Positions 34,357 through 41,728 of a stretch of 41,728 bases of DNA are shown here, piece after piece (positions within the stretch are counted from its first letter, which is position 1; every line of letters starts with the position of its first letter). The DNA lies in contig JACYMF010000092.1 of assembly GCA_015272165.1 (NCBI GenBank), positions 1-41,728 of the forward strand, read 5' to 3'. Both the position numbers and the translations under genes were made by a program. The stretch comes from Cyanobacterium sp. T60_A2020_053 (lineage in GTDB: Bacteria; Cyanobacteriota; Cyanobacteriia; Cyanobacteriales; Cyanobacteriaceae). The notes under the pieces were generated by a model. It made no database searches and had not been told where the DNA came from. It was given only the letters and a program-made list of their open reading frames with translations.

Positions 34357-34674
34357 CTAAAAATCTAGTAAACTATCCTCTTGATGAGTCAGAATTTCAC
34401 AATCAGACTTAACAAAAGTACGACAGGTTAACAAAAATCCGGCTTCCTCTTCTTCCGGTTTGAGGAAGGTATGATCGTGAATGATTGAACCTTTAACTAA
34501 TTTAGCTGTACAGGTAACACATATTCCTGTATTACAGGAAAGCGGTAAGTCAATACCATTTTCCATTGCCACGTCGCTAATGTATTCATCCTCTCCAATT
34601 CTCATGGTTTTTTTGCTACCATCAGGCAAAACCAGAGTCAGCCTGTGGGTACGTTTAGCCAAAGATGCCGTCAT
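34357..34674 (-). CDS. Plant-type 2Fe-2S ferredoxin
   Basis: 105 residues from the ATG at 34674, which has AGGAGA 7 bases upstream; this decides the start over an ATG seven codons earlier. The cluster ligands are C47, C52 and C55 (SCNTGICVTC) and C84 (LLTCRT). The spacing CX4CX2C is the plant-type pattern. Compared with PetF the protein has a changed loop and a C-terminal tail (CEILTHQEDSLLDF), so it is one of the minor ferredoxins found in cyanobacteria and not the main photosynthetic one. Its redox partner is unknown. A very A+T-rich spacer of 650 bases lies upstream. Confidence 0.9.
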   Translation of the reverse strand: MTASLAKRTHRLTLVLPDGSKKTMRIGEDEYISDVAMENGIDLPLSCNTGICVTCTAKLVKGSIIHDHTFLKPEEEEAGFLLTCRTFVKSDCEILTHQEDSLLDF

Positions 34675-35332
34675 AATTTTCTCCTTTAATTGCATTTATT
34701 AGAAAGAATTTGTTACTTTCCTAAATTTCTTTTGTTATATTGCAATCAAAATAATAAATCACTACTATTAAAATTTTTCTAAATATATTAAATTAGATTT
34801 TTTATATCTATTTTTTCTAAAAAATCTAATATTTAAAATAATATTTAGCAAAAAAGTGTTAAATATTAAATTTTTTGATTTGATAATAGTGACCATGCCT
34901 ATTTGATATATATAGACTATAAACATATTATTTTTGATACAAAAAGAAACATAGTAAAATATAAATTTTATATTACAATTTGTTTTTAGTTGTTTATAAC
35001 AATAACTTAATATTAGATTTTAAATAAGAATATTTTAGTTTTCTTAACACAAAAATGATTAGAAGTTAATAATTTTAAACATAAATAAGTAATAATGAAT
35101 AATTATTGGGAAAACTTAATTCTAAGTAAGTAAGCAAAATTAATGGCACATTTTATTAATCTTAAAGTGACGATAACAAGAGGTTTAAATAAGCTAAGAC
35201 GCATTTAATCTTCCTTTTTTAAGTTCTGAATCCCTTGCTATAAAAGGCTCTATATTGCCAGATAGGTGCGTCTTAGCTTACCTTAATTCAGCAATGCCAA
35301 TTTCTGGTTCAAAATCTCCGTTTGATTGGAGA
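34675..35332. other. 658-base very A+T-rich region
   Basis: Bases 34690-35150 are almost pure A/T with no open frame of plausible composition. This may be a promoter for the leftward ferredoxin gene, bent DNA or degraded sequence. The 91-bp inverted-repeat element lies at 35190-35280, just before the nadA stop codon. Confidence 0.5.
35190..35280. repeat. 91-bp element with 14-bp perfect terminal inverted repeats
   Basis: TAAGCTAAGACGCA (35190-35203) and TGCGTCTTAGCTTA (35267-35280) are perfect complements, with 63 bases between. The interior includes CTTCCTTTTTTAAG and TTGCTATAAAAGGCTC. It resembles a miniature inverted-repeat element or a long hairpin downstream of nadA. No flanking duplication is clear. 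Confidence 0.6.
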
Positions 35333-36295
35333 TTAGGACATTTCCAGCATTCTTTGAATGGGTTTCAGCGCCCTCCGACTAATATCAAGAGGAATTTCAA
35401 TGGCGGGAGTTTGGTTTTTTAAGGCTAAATAAACTTTTTCTAAGGTATTTAACCTCATGTAAGGGCATTCATTACAATGACAATTTGAGGTGGAGGGCGC
35501 TGGAATAAATAATTTATCGGGGGTTTGTTTCTGCATCTGGTGAATGATACCCGGTTCAGTGGCAATGATAAATTTATTACTAGCGCTATGGTAGGAATAT
35601 TTTAATAATGCGGTAGTTGAGCCGATAAAATCAGCGTGATTTAGTACAGGGGTTTCACATTCAGGATGAGCAAGAATTTCTGCTTCGGGGTGTTGCATTT
35701 TTAGTTCAATGATTCTTTTTTCCGAAAAAGTTTCATGGACAATACAACTACCATCCCATAATAATAAATCTCGCCCTGTTTGTTGCATGACATAGCGCCC
35801 GAGGTTTTTATCAGGCGCAAAAATAATGGGGGAGTGCGCTGGGATTTGTTCGACAATTTTCACGGCATTAGAACTGGTGCAAATAATATCACTCAGTGCC
35901 TTAATTTCTGCAGTACAATTAATATAAGAAATAACGATATGATCGGGATGTTGTGCTTTAAATTTAGCGAAGGCATCAGGAGGGCAACTGTCGGCAAGAG
36001 AACATCCAGCCTCCAAATCAGGCAACAAAACTAATTTATCAGGGTTGAGAATTTTAGCAGTTTCCGCCATAAAATGTACCCCTGCAAATAAAATCACATC
36101 TGCGGAGGTATTGGCGGCTTGTTGAGATAAGCCTAAAGAGTCACCAATATAATCGGCAATATCTTGAATGTCTCCTTCTTGATAGTAATGGGCAAGGATA
36201 ACGGCGTTTAATTCTTGTTTTAATTCATTGATGGCACTAAAAAGATCATCAGGAATATTATTTTCAATCTGCTTCGGGGGGGAGGTGATAAACAT
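35333..36295 (-). CDS. nadA: Quinolinate synthase
   Basis: 4Fe-4S enzyme that condenses iminoaspartate with dihydroxyacetone phosphate to quinolinate in NAD synthesis. The 320-residue protein has [69 protein letters not shown] and [19 protein letters not shown]; the cysteines in NCTAE, HPECE and the [10 protein letters not shown] block are the cluster ligands. It is complete. No nadB or nadC gene is adjacent in this window. Four motif copies lie in the gene. Confidence 0.96.
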   Translation of the reverse strand: MFITSPPKQIENNIPDDLFSAINELKQELNAVILAHYYQEGDIQDIADYIGDSLGLSQQAANTSADVILFAGVHFMAETAKILNPDKLVLLPDLEAGCSLADSCPPDAFAKFKAQHPDHIVISYINCTAEIKALSDIICTSSNAVKIVEQIPAHSPIIFAPDKNLGRYVMQQTGRDLLLWDGSCIVHETFSEKRIIELKMQHPEAEILAHPECETPVLNHADFIGSTTALLKYSYHSASNKFIIATEPGIIHQMQKQTPDKLFIPAPSTSNCHCNECPYMRLNTLEKVYLALKNQTPAIEIPLDISRRALKPIQRMLEMS

Positions 36296-36423
36296 AATAA
36301 AATCTAACTTCGGGGGAGAATTGTGATCATAAGTTCATCCATTGTAACTAAAAGTCGCGCTGTGAATAATGAATAATTATCTTCCCTTTGCCCTTTTTAT
36401 CGGCGCGCCACCTCACAAAACTA

Positions 36424-37017
36424 TTAATGACTGGATTTTTTGCCCCAAATTTCTGTTAATCGTTTATCTCTACCACAACCAAAACGATAATATTTATAGA
36501 GTAAAGCACTTTTAATGTAATAGTTTTGATGATACTCTTCCGCAGGATAAAACTTTTCTGCTGGGGTTATTTCAGTAAAAATAGTCGTTTTTAATTGTTT
36601 TTTCACATCTTGCTTAGTTTTTTCTGCTAGTTCCTTTTGTTGATCGTTATGATAAAAAATACCGCTACGATATTGAGTGCCTACATCGCAAAATTGACGA
36701 TTTTTAACGGTAGGGTCAATATTACGCCAAAATACTTCTAATAGCTTTTGATAGCTTACTTTTTTAGGGTTATACTCAATTTGTACCGCTTCAGTATGAC
36801 CTGTTATACCTCGACTCACTTCATGATAGGTAGGGTTAGGAAAATCTCCCCCTGTATAACCGGAAGTGGTAGAAATGACCCCGTCTAGTTCGTCAAAAGG
36901 TTGCTCCATACACCAAAAACAACCTCCAGCAAAGGTGGCTTTAGCTATGGTTTGAGCGTTAACAGCGCCCGTCACACTGAGCCAAAAAGTCAAGGAAATA
37001 ATTAATAATCTTTTCAT
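36424..37017 (-). CDS. msrA: Peptide methionine-S-sulfoxide reductase, exported
   Basis: 197 residues with an N-terminal signal peptide (MKRLLIISLTFWLSVTGAVNAQ, cut expected after NA) followed by the MsrA domain. GGCFWCMEQPFDEL carries the catalytic C33, and GYTGG, FCDVGTQYRSGIFYH and PAEEYHQNYY are family blocks. Its start overlaps the msrB stop by 4 bases (ATGA), so the two are translationally coupled. Export places both stereospecific repair activities in the periplasm or lumen; reductant delivery there is unknown. Confidence 0.94.
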   Translation of the reverse strand: MKRLLIISLTFWLSVTGAVNAQTIAKATFAGGCFWCMEQPFDELDGVISTTSGYTGGDFPNPTYHEVSRGITGHTEAVQIEYNPKKVSYQKLLEVFWRNIDPTVKNRQFCDVGTQYRSGIFYHNDQQKELAEKTKQDVKKQLKTTIFTEITPAEKFYPAEEYHQNYYIKSALLYKYYRFGCGRDKRLTEIWGKKSSH

Positions 37018-37505
37018 GTTTGAGGAATGAATTTTAATGCTACACCGTTATTACAATAACGTTTCCCTGTGGGTTTAGGACCATCGCTAAACACATGACC
37101 GTGATGACCACCGCAACGGGCGCAATGATACTCCGTACGAGGTAAAATGAGCTTGTAATCCATTTTTGTTTCCAGCATACCGGGAATATAATCAAAAAAA
37201 CTAGGCCACCCCGTACCACTATCATATTTCATAGATGATTCAAAAAGAGGTAAATCACAGGCAACGCAAACATAAGTACCAGTTCTTTTTTCTTTATTAA
37301 GAGGGCTGGTAAAAGGGCGTTCTGTGCCTTCTTCTCGTAAAATGTTATACTGTGCTGGGGTTAGTTTTTTCTGCCATTGTTCATCGGTGATGTTTATTCT
37401 CGTAATATCGCTAGTGGCTTGACTGTTTTGGTCTTTTTGGCGAAAAATGCCGAAAACTAGGGCAAGGGCGCCGATACTGGTACTAAAAAAAGTTTTTCTT
37501 TTCAT
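37014..37505 (-). CDS. msrB: Peptide methionine-R-sulfoxide reductase, membrane-anchored or exported
   Basis: 163 residues. The N-terminus (MKRKTFFSTSIGALALVFGIF) is a signal anchor or signal peptide. The MsrB domain has two CxxC zinc pairs (CVAC, CARC), SGTGWPSF, and RYCNNGVALKF with the catalytic C151; most family members read RYCINS at this place, so NNG is a mild variant. It is the upstream gene of an overlapping pair with msrA. A short word repeat (TGAATTAT) lies in its upstream spacer. Confidence 0.94.
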   Translation of the reverse strand: MKRKTFFSTSIGALALVFGIFRQKDQNSQATSDITRINITDEQWQKKLTPAQYNILREEGTERPFTSPLNKEKRTGTYVCVACDLPLFESSMKYDSGTGWPSFFDYIPGMLETKMDYKLILPRTEYHCARCGGHHGHVFSDGPKPTGKRYCNNGVALKFIPQT

Positions 37506-37551
37506 GTCTCTAGCTTGTCGACGGAACTAATACGATTATATTATCCATTTA

Positions 37552-37579
37552 TGAATTATGAATTATGAATTATGAATTA
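37552..37579. repeat. TGAATTAT tandem repeat
   Basis: About 3.5 perfect copies of the 8-base unit upstream of msrB. Similar words recur at 40831-40893. Confidence 0.75.
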
Positions 37580-37631
37580 ATAGATCGGCAAAGAATTAAT
37601 TATCAATTGTCCATTATCCATTGTCAATTAT

Positions 37632-38321
37632 TCAATAGCCATTTTCGAGGAGAAATTCAAGGGTGACAGGCGCACTCCCCGTGGTTTGATGCCCTAAACG
37701 ATGACTAATTAAACGATCGACATATTTTCCTAATATATCCCCTTCTAAGTTAACCCAATCACCACTTTTGAGGAGAGATAAATTGGTTTCAGCGTAGGTA
37801 TGGGGAATGACTGCCACGGTAAACCAGCGCCCTTCGCCGTCACATTCAGCGATGGTTAAACTAATACCATTCACCGCAATACTAGCTTTAGAAACGATGT
37901 AGGGCGCTAGATATTCTTGCCATTGACTGGTTAAGGTAGGGGGAGAGGTAAACTTCATTACCCATGATTGCTGATCTTGTCTTGATTCTACCAGACTACC
38001 AACACCATCCACATGACCACTGACAAAATGTCCACCGATTTTACTGCCTACGCGCAAAGATGTTTCCAGATTAACCGGTAGTAGGTGGAGGGCGCTATTA
38101 CCAAGGGAAGTGCGCTGGAGAGTTTCAGGAGATGCCGTTGCCACAAAACCATCATTATTGATTTTTTCTACCGTCAAACAAACCCCATCCACTGCGACAC
38201 TATCACCAATTTCTAAATCTGTTTTGATAATATGACGATAATTTTGCTCAATGACAACATTGAATAAGTCATTTCCTAACGGCATAACTTTGCCCATTCC
38301 TTGTATTAATCCTGTAAACAT
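37632..38321 (-). CDS. ribE: Riboflavin synthase alpha subunit
   Basis: Converts two molecules of 6,7-dimethyl-8-ribityllumazine to riboflavin. Two homologous lumazine-binding barrels are seen: the first begins MFTGLIQGMGKV with SVAVDGVCLTVEKI, the second has GGHFVSGHVDGVGSL and ASIAVNGISLTIAEC. The start at 38321 (MFTGLIQ) is the universal family start; 23 open codons upstream are rejected. It is 229 residues, divergent from ureE. I see no FMN riboswitch upstream. Four AGCGCCC/GGGCGCT motifs lie in the gene. Confidence 0.95.
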   Translation of the reverse strand: MFTGLIQGMGKVMPLGNDLFNVVIEQNYRHIIKTDLEIGDSVAVDGVCLTVEKINNDGFVATASPETLQRTSLGNSALHLLPVNLETSLRVGSKIGGHFVSGHVDGVGSLVESRQDQQSWVMKFTSPPTLTSQWQEYLAPYIVSKASIAVNGISLTIAECDGEGRWFTVAVIPHTYAETNLSLLKSGDWVNLEGDILGKYVDRLISHRLGHQTTGSAPVTLEFLLENGY

Positions 38322-38436
38322 AATGGTATTTTTCTTTTTTTCATTGTATTTCGAGCTTATAACCCGATCATAGAAGATATATATTATCAATTAGTATGCT
38401 AAATTAATCATTTAAAAAAGCAGAGAATTACTAAAC

Positions 38437-38901
38437 ATGATCATTTTAAATAAAATCATTGACCAGATACCAACTGAAGGCATTAATTTAACCGTTGCTT
38501 TAACTGCTGATGAACGACAAAAACCTAAGCAGAAATTAACTAAAGAAAATGTAACCATCAAACTAGATTTAGCAAGGGGAATGGTGATACAGGAAGGAGA
38601 TATATTGAGCGATGAAATGGAAACTTTTTTAGTACAAATTACAGCTCAACCAGAAAAAGTAATGACAATAATTAGTAATGACAAGTTAGACTTAATGAAG
38701 GCTTGTTATCATCTCGGAAATCGACATATTAGCTTAGAAATTAATGATAGATATTTGCGTTTTTCGGCTGATCATGTTTTACAATCTATGTTAATGAAAT
38801 TAGGTTTAAATGTAATAGAAGAAACAGCGCCTTTTTATCCGGTGACGGGCGCTGATCATCATCACTCCTCACTAGGGTTTGCTGAAAAATTGCAATCGTG
38901 A
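38437..38901 (+). CDS. ureE: Urease accessory protein UreE
   Basis: Nickel-carrying metallochaperone for urease maturation. The 154-residue protein has the UreE core KACYHLGNRHISLEIND and LRFSADHVLQSMLMKLGLNV with the conserved His residues, and a short His-rich end (GADHHHSS) that probably binds extra nickel. No other ure genes are in the window, which is normal for cyanobacteria, where ure genes are scattered. AGCGCC and GGGCGCT motifs fall in the last 90 bases. Confidence 0.92.
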   Translation: MIILNKIIDQIPTEGINLTVALTADERQKPKQKLTKENVTIKLDLARGMVIQEGDILSDEMETFLVQITAQPEKVMTIISNDKLDLMKACYHLGNRHISLEINDRYLRFSADHVLQSMLMKLGLNVIEETAPFYPVTGADHHHSSLGFAEKLQS

Positions 38902-38937
38902 GGTGAAGGGAAAAGGACAAAGGGCAAGGGGCAAAGG

Positions 38938-39140
38938 TGTTAAGCAGAATGAAACCCAGAAAAAGTGCCAAAAATAGTCTTTTTTCTCTAAAAATACTGT
39001 ATTTTTTCCATCCCAATCAAAAATTATTGATACAAGTGAACAATTTATGAAAAATAACTATTTGGCTTAATTCTTTAATCTATAAGCATTTCACCTGAAA
39101 CCTGACACCCGAAGCCTGACACCTCCCCTCACCAAAATAC
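38938..39140 (-). repeat. Dispersed TCAGGT-type repeat, copy C
   Basis: On the minus strand it reads GCTGACAAAGTATTTTGGTG, then TCAGG words, TTTTTCATAAATTG, TATCAATAATTTTTGATT, ATACAG and GGCACTTTTTC, the same order as copies A and B. It fills the spacer between convergent ureE and murA and may contain their shared transcript end. Confidence 0.85.
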
Positions 39141-39160
39141 TTTGTCAGCAATCCCTATTT

Positions 39161-40525
39161 CTAAACATCAATACAAGGATAATCGTGAATACGGCGAATT
39201 TTCGCTCCCAGAGACTGTAATTTTTGCTCAATATTCTCATAACCTCGGTCAAGATGCTGTAAACCTTGTACAATGGTTGTACCTTCAGCCGCTAATCCAG
39301 CAATGACAAGGGCTGCAGAAGCTCTCAAATCCGTAGCCATCACAGGCGCACCAGAAAGACGAGGCACACCACGCACCATAGCACAATTTCCCTTAACTTT
39401 AATATCAGCGCCCATCCTCTGTAATTCAGCCACATGACGAAGACGATTTTCAAAAACTGTTTCAGTGACTAAACTATTACCCTCACTGACAGTTAATAAA
39501 GCCATTAATTGTGCTTGCATATCCGTAGGAAAACCGGGATAAGGTAAAGTTTCAATATCAGTAGCGCGCAACTCTCCGGGGATAATCGTTAAGCTATTAA
39601 CTGATTCTTTAAAGAAGCGACAACCAATCTCCTCCAATTTAGCAATAACAGGAATCAAATGATCCTCATTAATATGAGTTACAGTAATTTTTGAGCCTGT
39701 AATAGCGCCCGCCACCAAGAAAGTTCCAGCTTCGATACGGTCTGGTATGATGGCATAATCGGTAGAATGAAGACTTTTAACCCCTTCAATGATGATAGTA
39801 TTAGTACCAGCGCCCTTCACCCTAGCTCCCATACTATTACAAAAATTAGCTAAATCGATAATTTCAGGTTCTTTAGCCGCATTTTGAATAATGGTTTCCC
39901 CTTCAGCAAGAGTAGCCGCCATCAAAATCGTTTCCGTAGCGCCGACACTAGGATAATCAAGAAAAATATTTGCCCCTTGTAAGCGTTTTTTGTTACCCTT
40001 AACGGAAGCGTGGATAACCCCATGATCATTAATTACCTCAGCGCCCATCGCCTGTAACCCATGTAAATGAAGCTCTACAGGGCGCGAACCAATGGCACAA
40101 CCGCCGGGTAAAGGTACTTGAGCCACCCCTAAACGTGCTAGGATAGGACCGATGACAAAAAACGAAGCGCGTAATTGAGATACTAATTCGTAGGGCGCTT
40201 GTGCCATTTTTAGATTAGAATTATCAAACTCCCAACTGTCACCATCAATTTTAGTTTTTACTCCCAACGCTTCTAACACTAAGCCCATACATTCAATGTC
40301 TCGTAAACAAGGAACATTGGTTAAACGACAACCATTTTCAGCTAGAATAGTACCAGCCATAATGGCTAAAGCGGAATTTTTCGCACCACTAATCTTCACC
40401 GCACCTCCCAAGGGATTTCTACCGATAATTTCTAATACCGATTGATGATTAGTTTCCGATGCCTTCACCGCCGATGTTTGTTCTATTTGAGTGTTAATAA
40501 CCTTATCCTCCTGCTTCTTGCGCAA
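39161..40525 (-). CDS. murA: UDP-N-acetylglucosamine 1-carboxyvinyltransferase
   Basis: First committed step of peptidoglycan synthesis, using phosphoenolpyruvate. The 454-residue protein has [16 protein letters not shown] (about 40-55), the catalytic C143 in [18 protein letters not shown] (the fosfomycin target), [16 protein letters not shown] and GADIKVKGN. An N-terminal extension of about 30 residues ([20 protein letters not shown]) precedes the fold; a downstream start is not available as a better choice. It converges with ureE. At least six motif copies lie in the gene, often coding GA, as in QAMGAEV. Confidence 0.95.
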   Translation of the reverse strand: MRKKQEDKVINTQIEQTSAVKASETNHQSVLEIIGRNPLGGAVKISGAKNSALAIMAGTILAENGCRLTNVPCLRDIECMGLVLEALGVKTKIDGDSWEFDNSNLKMAQAPYELVSQLRASFFVIGPILARLGVAQVPLPGGCAIGSRPVELHLHGLQAMGAEVINDHGVIHASVKGNKKRLQGANIFLDYPSVGATETILMAATLAEGETIIQNAAKEPEIIDLANFCNSMGARVKGAGTNTIIIEGVKSLHSTDYAIIPDRIEAGTFLVAGAITGSKITVTHINEDHLIPVIAKLEEIGCRFFKESVNSLTIIPGELRATDIETLPYPGFPTDMQAQLMALLTVSEGNSLVTETVFENRLRHVAELQRMGADIKVKGNCAMVRGVPRLSGAPVMATDLRASAALVIAGLAAEGTTIVQGLQHLDRGYENIEQKLQSLGAKIRRIHDYPCIDV

Positions 40526-40754
40526 ATCTAAAATTTTTCGATAATACGCTATGATTTTACCTGATAAATTCTGAAATGTTACTTTTTTCTTAAAATTTCC
40601 TTAAATTTTCTGTATAGTTTCCGCATCTATACGCAAATTTTGCAAAATAACTAAGTAGGGCTTGAGGAAACAATGGACAATTGATAATTTACGCATCAAC
40701 AATTACAGCAGTTTTCATTTCCTTAAACCACACTTTGGATTACTACAAATATTA

Positions 40755-40825
40755 TCTTTGCGTCTTTGCGCCTTTGCGAGACACAAAAAACGTGGTTTAT
40801 TCATTTGAAATGCGCTGTAAGCATT
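40755..40825 (-). repeat. Dispersed 70-bp repeat with CGCAAAG heptamers, copy 2
   Basis: The reverse complement contains TTACAG, ATTTCAAATGAA, AAACCACGTTTTTTGTG, CTCGCAAAGGCGCAAAGACG and CAAAG, matching 23875-23940 with few changes. Confidence 0.75.
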
Positions 40826-40830
40826 AAAAC

Positions 40831-40893
40831 TTCATAACTCATAATTCATAAGTCATAATTCATAATTCATAATTCATAACTCATAATTTATAA
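40831..40893. repeat. CATAATTCATAA word array
   Basis: Six to seven imperfect copies of a 9-10 base word (CATAATT, CATAACT, CATAAGT). Similar simple words stand at 37552-37579. This is likely non-coding clutter near the divergent promoters. Confidence 0.7.
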
Positions 40894-40976
40894 GTGACGG
40901 TAAATGTGTAACAATAAGTAATGAGAGAAAGACGTAAAAAATATTAAATTATTCTTAGGAAAAAAAGAGAGATGAA

Positions 40977-41627
40977 ATGTTAAAACGAGTAATTATTTTT
41001 GATTTTGATGGTACTATTGCCGATAGTTTGAGCGCCCTTGTGACCATTGCTAATAACTTGGCGTTAGAATTTGGTTATCCTCAAGTCGATGAAGAGGAAA
41101 TATTGAGGTTGAGTAAATTAAGTTCCAGCGATATTGTCCAACAATCTCCAGTTCCTTTCCATAAAATTCCGTTTGTGTTAAGGCGAATAAAAAAAGAATT
41201 AAATAAAAATATTGCTGATTTACAACCCTTTGCTGGGATGGTGAGGGCGCTGGTAAGTCTTAAAGAAGAAGGTTATATTTTAGGGATTATCACTTCTAAT
41301 TTAGAAGAAAATGTCTGTCAATTTCTTCATAATAATGATCTACAATCTTGCTTTGATTTTATTTATTCAGGCACAACTTTATTTGGTAAACACAAAATCA
41401 TTAATAAAGCCATTAAAAAACATAACTTACAATCTAAAGATATTATTTATGTTGGCGACGAAACCAGAGATATTGAAGCGGCACAAAAAAGTAAAATCAA
41501 AGTCATAGCTGTTACTTGGGGTTTTAATTCTCCCTTAGTTTTAGCAAAATATGAACCAGATTTTATGGTAACTAAACCTGAAGAATTAACCAATATTTTG
41601 ATTCATAAAACATTAAAAGTTATTTAA
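40977..41627 (+). CDS. HAD-superfamily phosphatase, phosphoglycolate phosphatase-like
   Basis: 216 residues. HAD motif I is IFDFDGTIADS with D9 and D11, motif II is GIITSN, motif III the Lys in FGKHKIINKAI, and motif IV is YVGDETRDIEAA. A helical cap lies at about 15-85. This is the Gph/PGP-like layout; in cyanobacteria phosphoglycolate phosphatase starts photorespiratory salvage, but the substrate cannot be fixed by sequence alone. The gene ends just before the left end of a mobile element. Two motif copies are inside it. Confidence 0.87.
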   Translation: MLKRVIIFDFDGTIADSLSALVTIANNLALEFGYPQVDEEEILRLSKLSSSDIVQQSPVPFHKIPFVLRRIKKELNKNIADLQPFAGMVRALVSLKEEGYILGIITSNLEENVCQFLHNNDLQSCFDFIYSGTTLFGKHKIINKAIKKHNLQSKDIIYVGDETRDIEAAQKSKIKVIAVTWGFNSPLVLAKYEPDFMVTKPEELTNILIHKTLKVI

Positions 41628-41635
41628 TTTTATCT

Positions 41636-41728
41636 TGAAATGTGAGTGAAAGACCCCCGTTGAATTTCTCAACAAAAAAAATACCCACTGAAATCAACGG
41701 GGGATGTAAACGAACCAACAAAAAAATC
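41636..41728 (+). mobile_element. Left end of an IS200/IS605-type element, continues beyond the window
   Basis: A hairpin with arms CCCCCGTTGA (41654-41663) and TCAACGGGGG (41694-41703) encloses an A-rich loop with ACCCAC and is followed by ATG. The preceding TGTGAGTGAAA resembles TGTTGCTGAAA before the tnpB element's hairpin. The element begins about 10 bases after the phosphatase stop. Its gene content is not visible. Confidence 0.62.

Larger units (their letters stand above)
40526..40976. other. 451-base divergent spacer with two repeat types
   Basis: Contains the heptamer repeat at 40755-40825 and a tandem array of CATAATTCATAA-like words at 40831-40893. Promoters of murA and of the HAD phosphatase must lie here; GAGAGATGAAATG places AGAGAG near the phosphatase start. 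No gene is seen. Confidence 0.5.

Noticed and set aside
37632-38390. Riboflavin synthase starting at 38390, and an FMN riboswitch upstream
   Set aside because: The family starts at MFTGLIQ (38321), and I found no RFN-like conserved blocks in the short spacer to ureE.
1-41728. tRNA, rRNA or tmRNA genes
   Set aside because: I looked for T-loop and acceptor patterns in all spacers on both strands and found none that complete a cloverleaf.

Overview
The window is chromosomal DNA of a low-G+C (by eye about 36-38 %) unicellular-type cyanobacterium. Cyanobacterial markers are a phycobilisome core subunit (apcD, 33505-33990), a Ycf37-like TPR protein, a DHNA-CoA thioesterase, an Atx1-like copper chaperone, a DUF3038 protein, a large flotillin, and the DHH/CBS type of tRNA nucleotidyltransferase. 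I saw no HIP1 octamer (GCGATCGC). A different short motif, GGGCGCT/AGCGCCC, occurs about 65 times in genes and spacers alike. A Cyanobacterium/Geminocystis-type genome is my best guess, by inference only.

Layout. 1-5174: aroA, a MidA-family methyltransferase, a copper chaperone, purF and a pterin carbinolamine dehydratase, preceded by the right end of a TnpB element. 5175-7015: a 247-bp repeat, then a DUF2887/DUF4351 (Rpn-type) nuclease gene interrupted by a 389-bp TnpB-less element that looks like a stand-alone omega-RNA unit. 7103-13395: prfC, ycf37-like, a metallophosphoesterase and a 5'-truncated GGDEF/EAL gene that runs into the second, inverted copy of the 247-bp repeat. 13396-20533: a degenerate GAF/histidine-kinase-like gene, flotillin, uppP, thioesterase and an aminotransferase. 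20638-22031: an IS200/IS605-type element with tnpB only. 22068-29222: a Uma2 nuclease, ctaB, an RluA-family synthase, the tRNA nucleotidyltransferase with two in-frame insertions of a genomic repeat, and a PIN-toxin ORF fused to its probable partner. 29584-41627: a Ser/Thr kinase, DUF3038, small membrane proteins, apcD, a ferredoxin, nadA, an exported msrA/msrB pair, ribE, ureE, murA and a HAD phosphatase. The last 90 bases hold the left end of another IS200/IS605-type element.

Most genes are single housekeeping units, frequently convergent or divergent; msrB-msrA is the only clear overlapping pair. The accessory signal is carried by repeats and small mobile elements. Three left-end hairpins have different stem sequences but the same architecture, and three right-end hairpins share one layout. 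The most interesting locus is 5751-7015, where removing 5887-6275 restores the nuclease reading frame exactly across a split Asp codon, and the inserted unit has its own extended -10 promoter and a TnpB-type 3' end. No tRNA, rRNA or CRISPR array was found.
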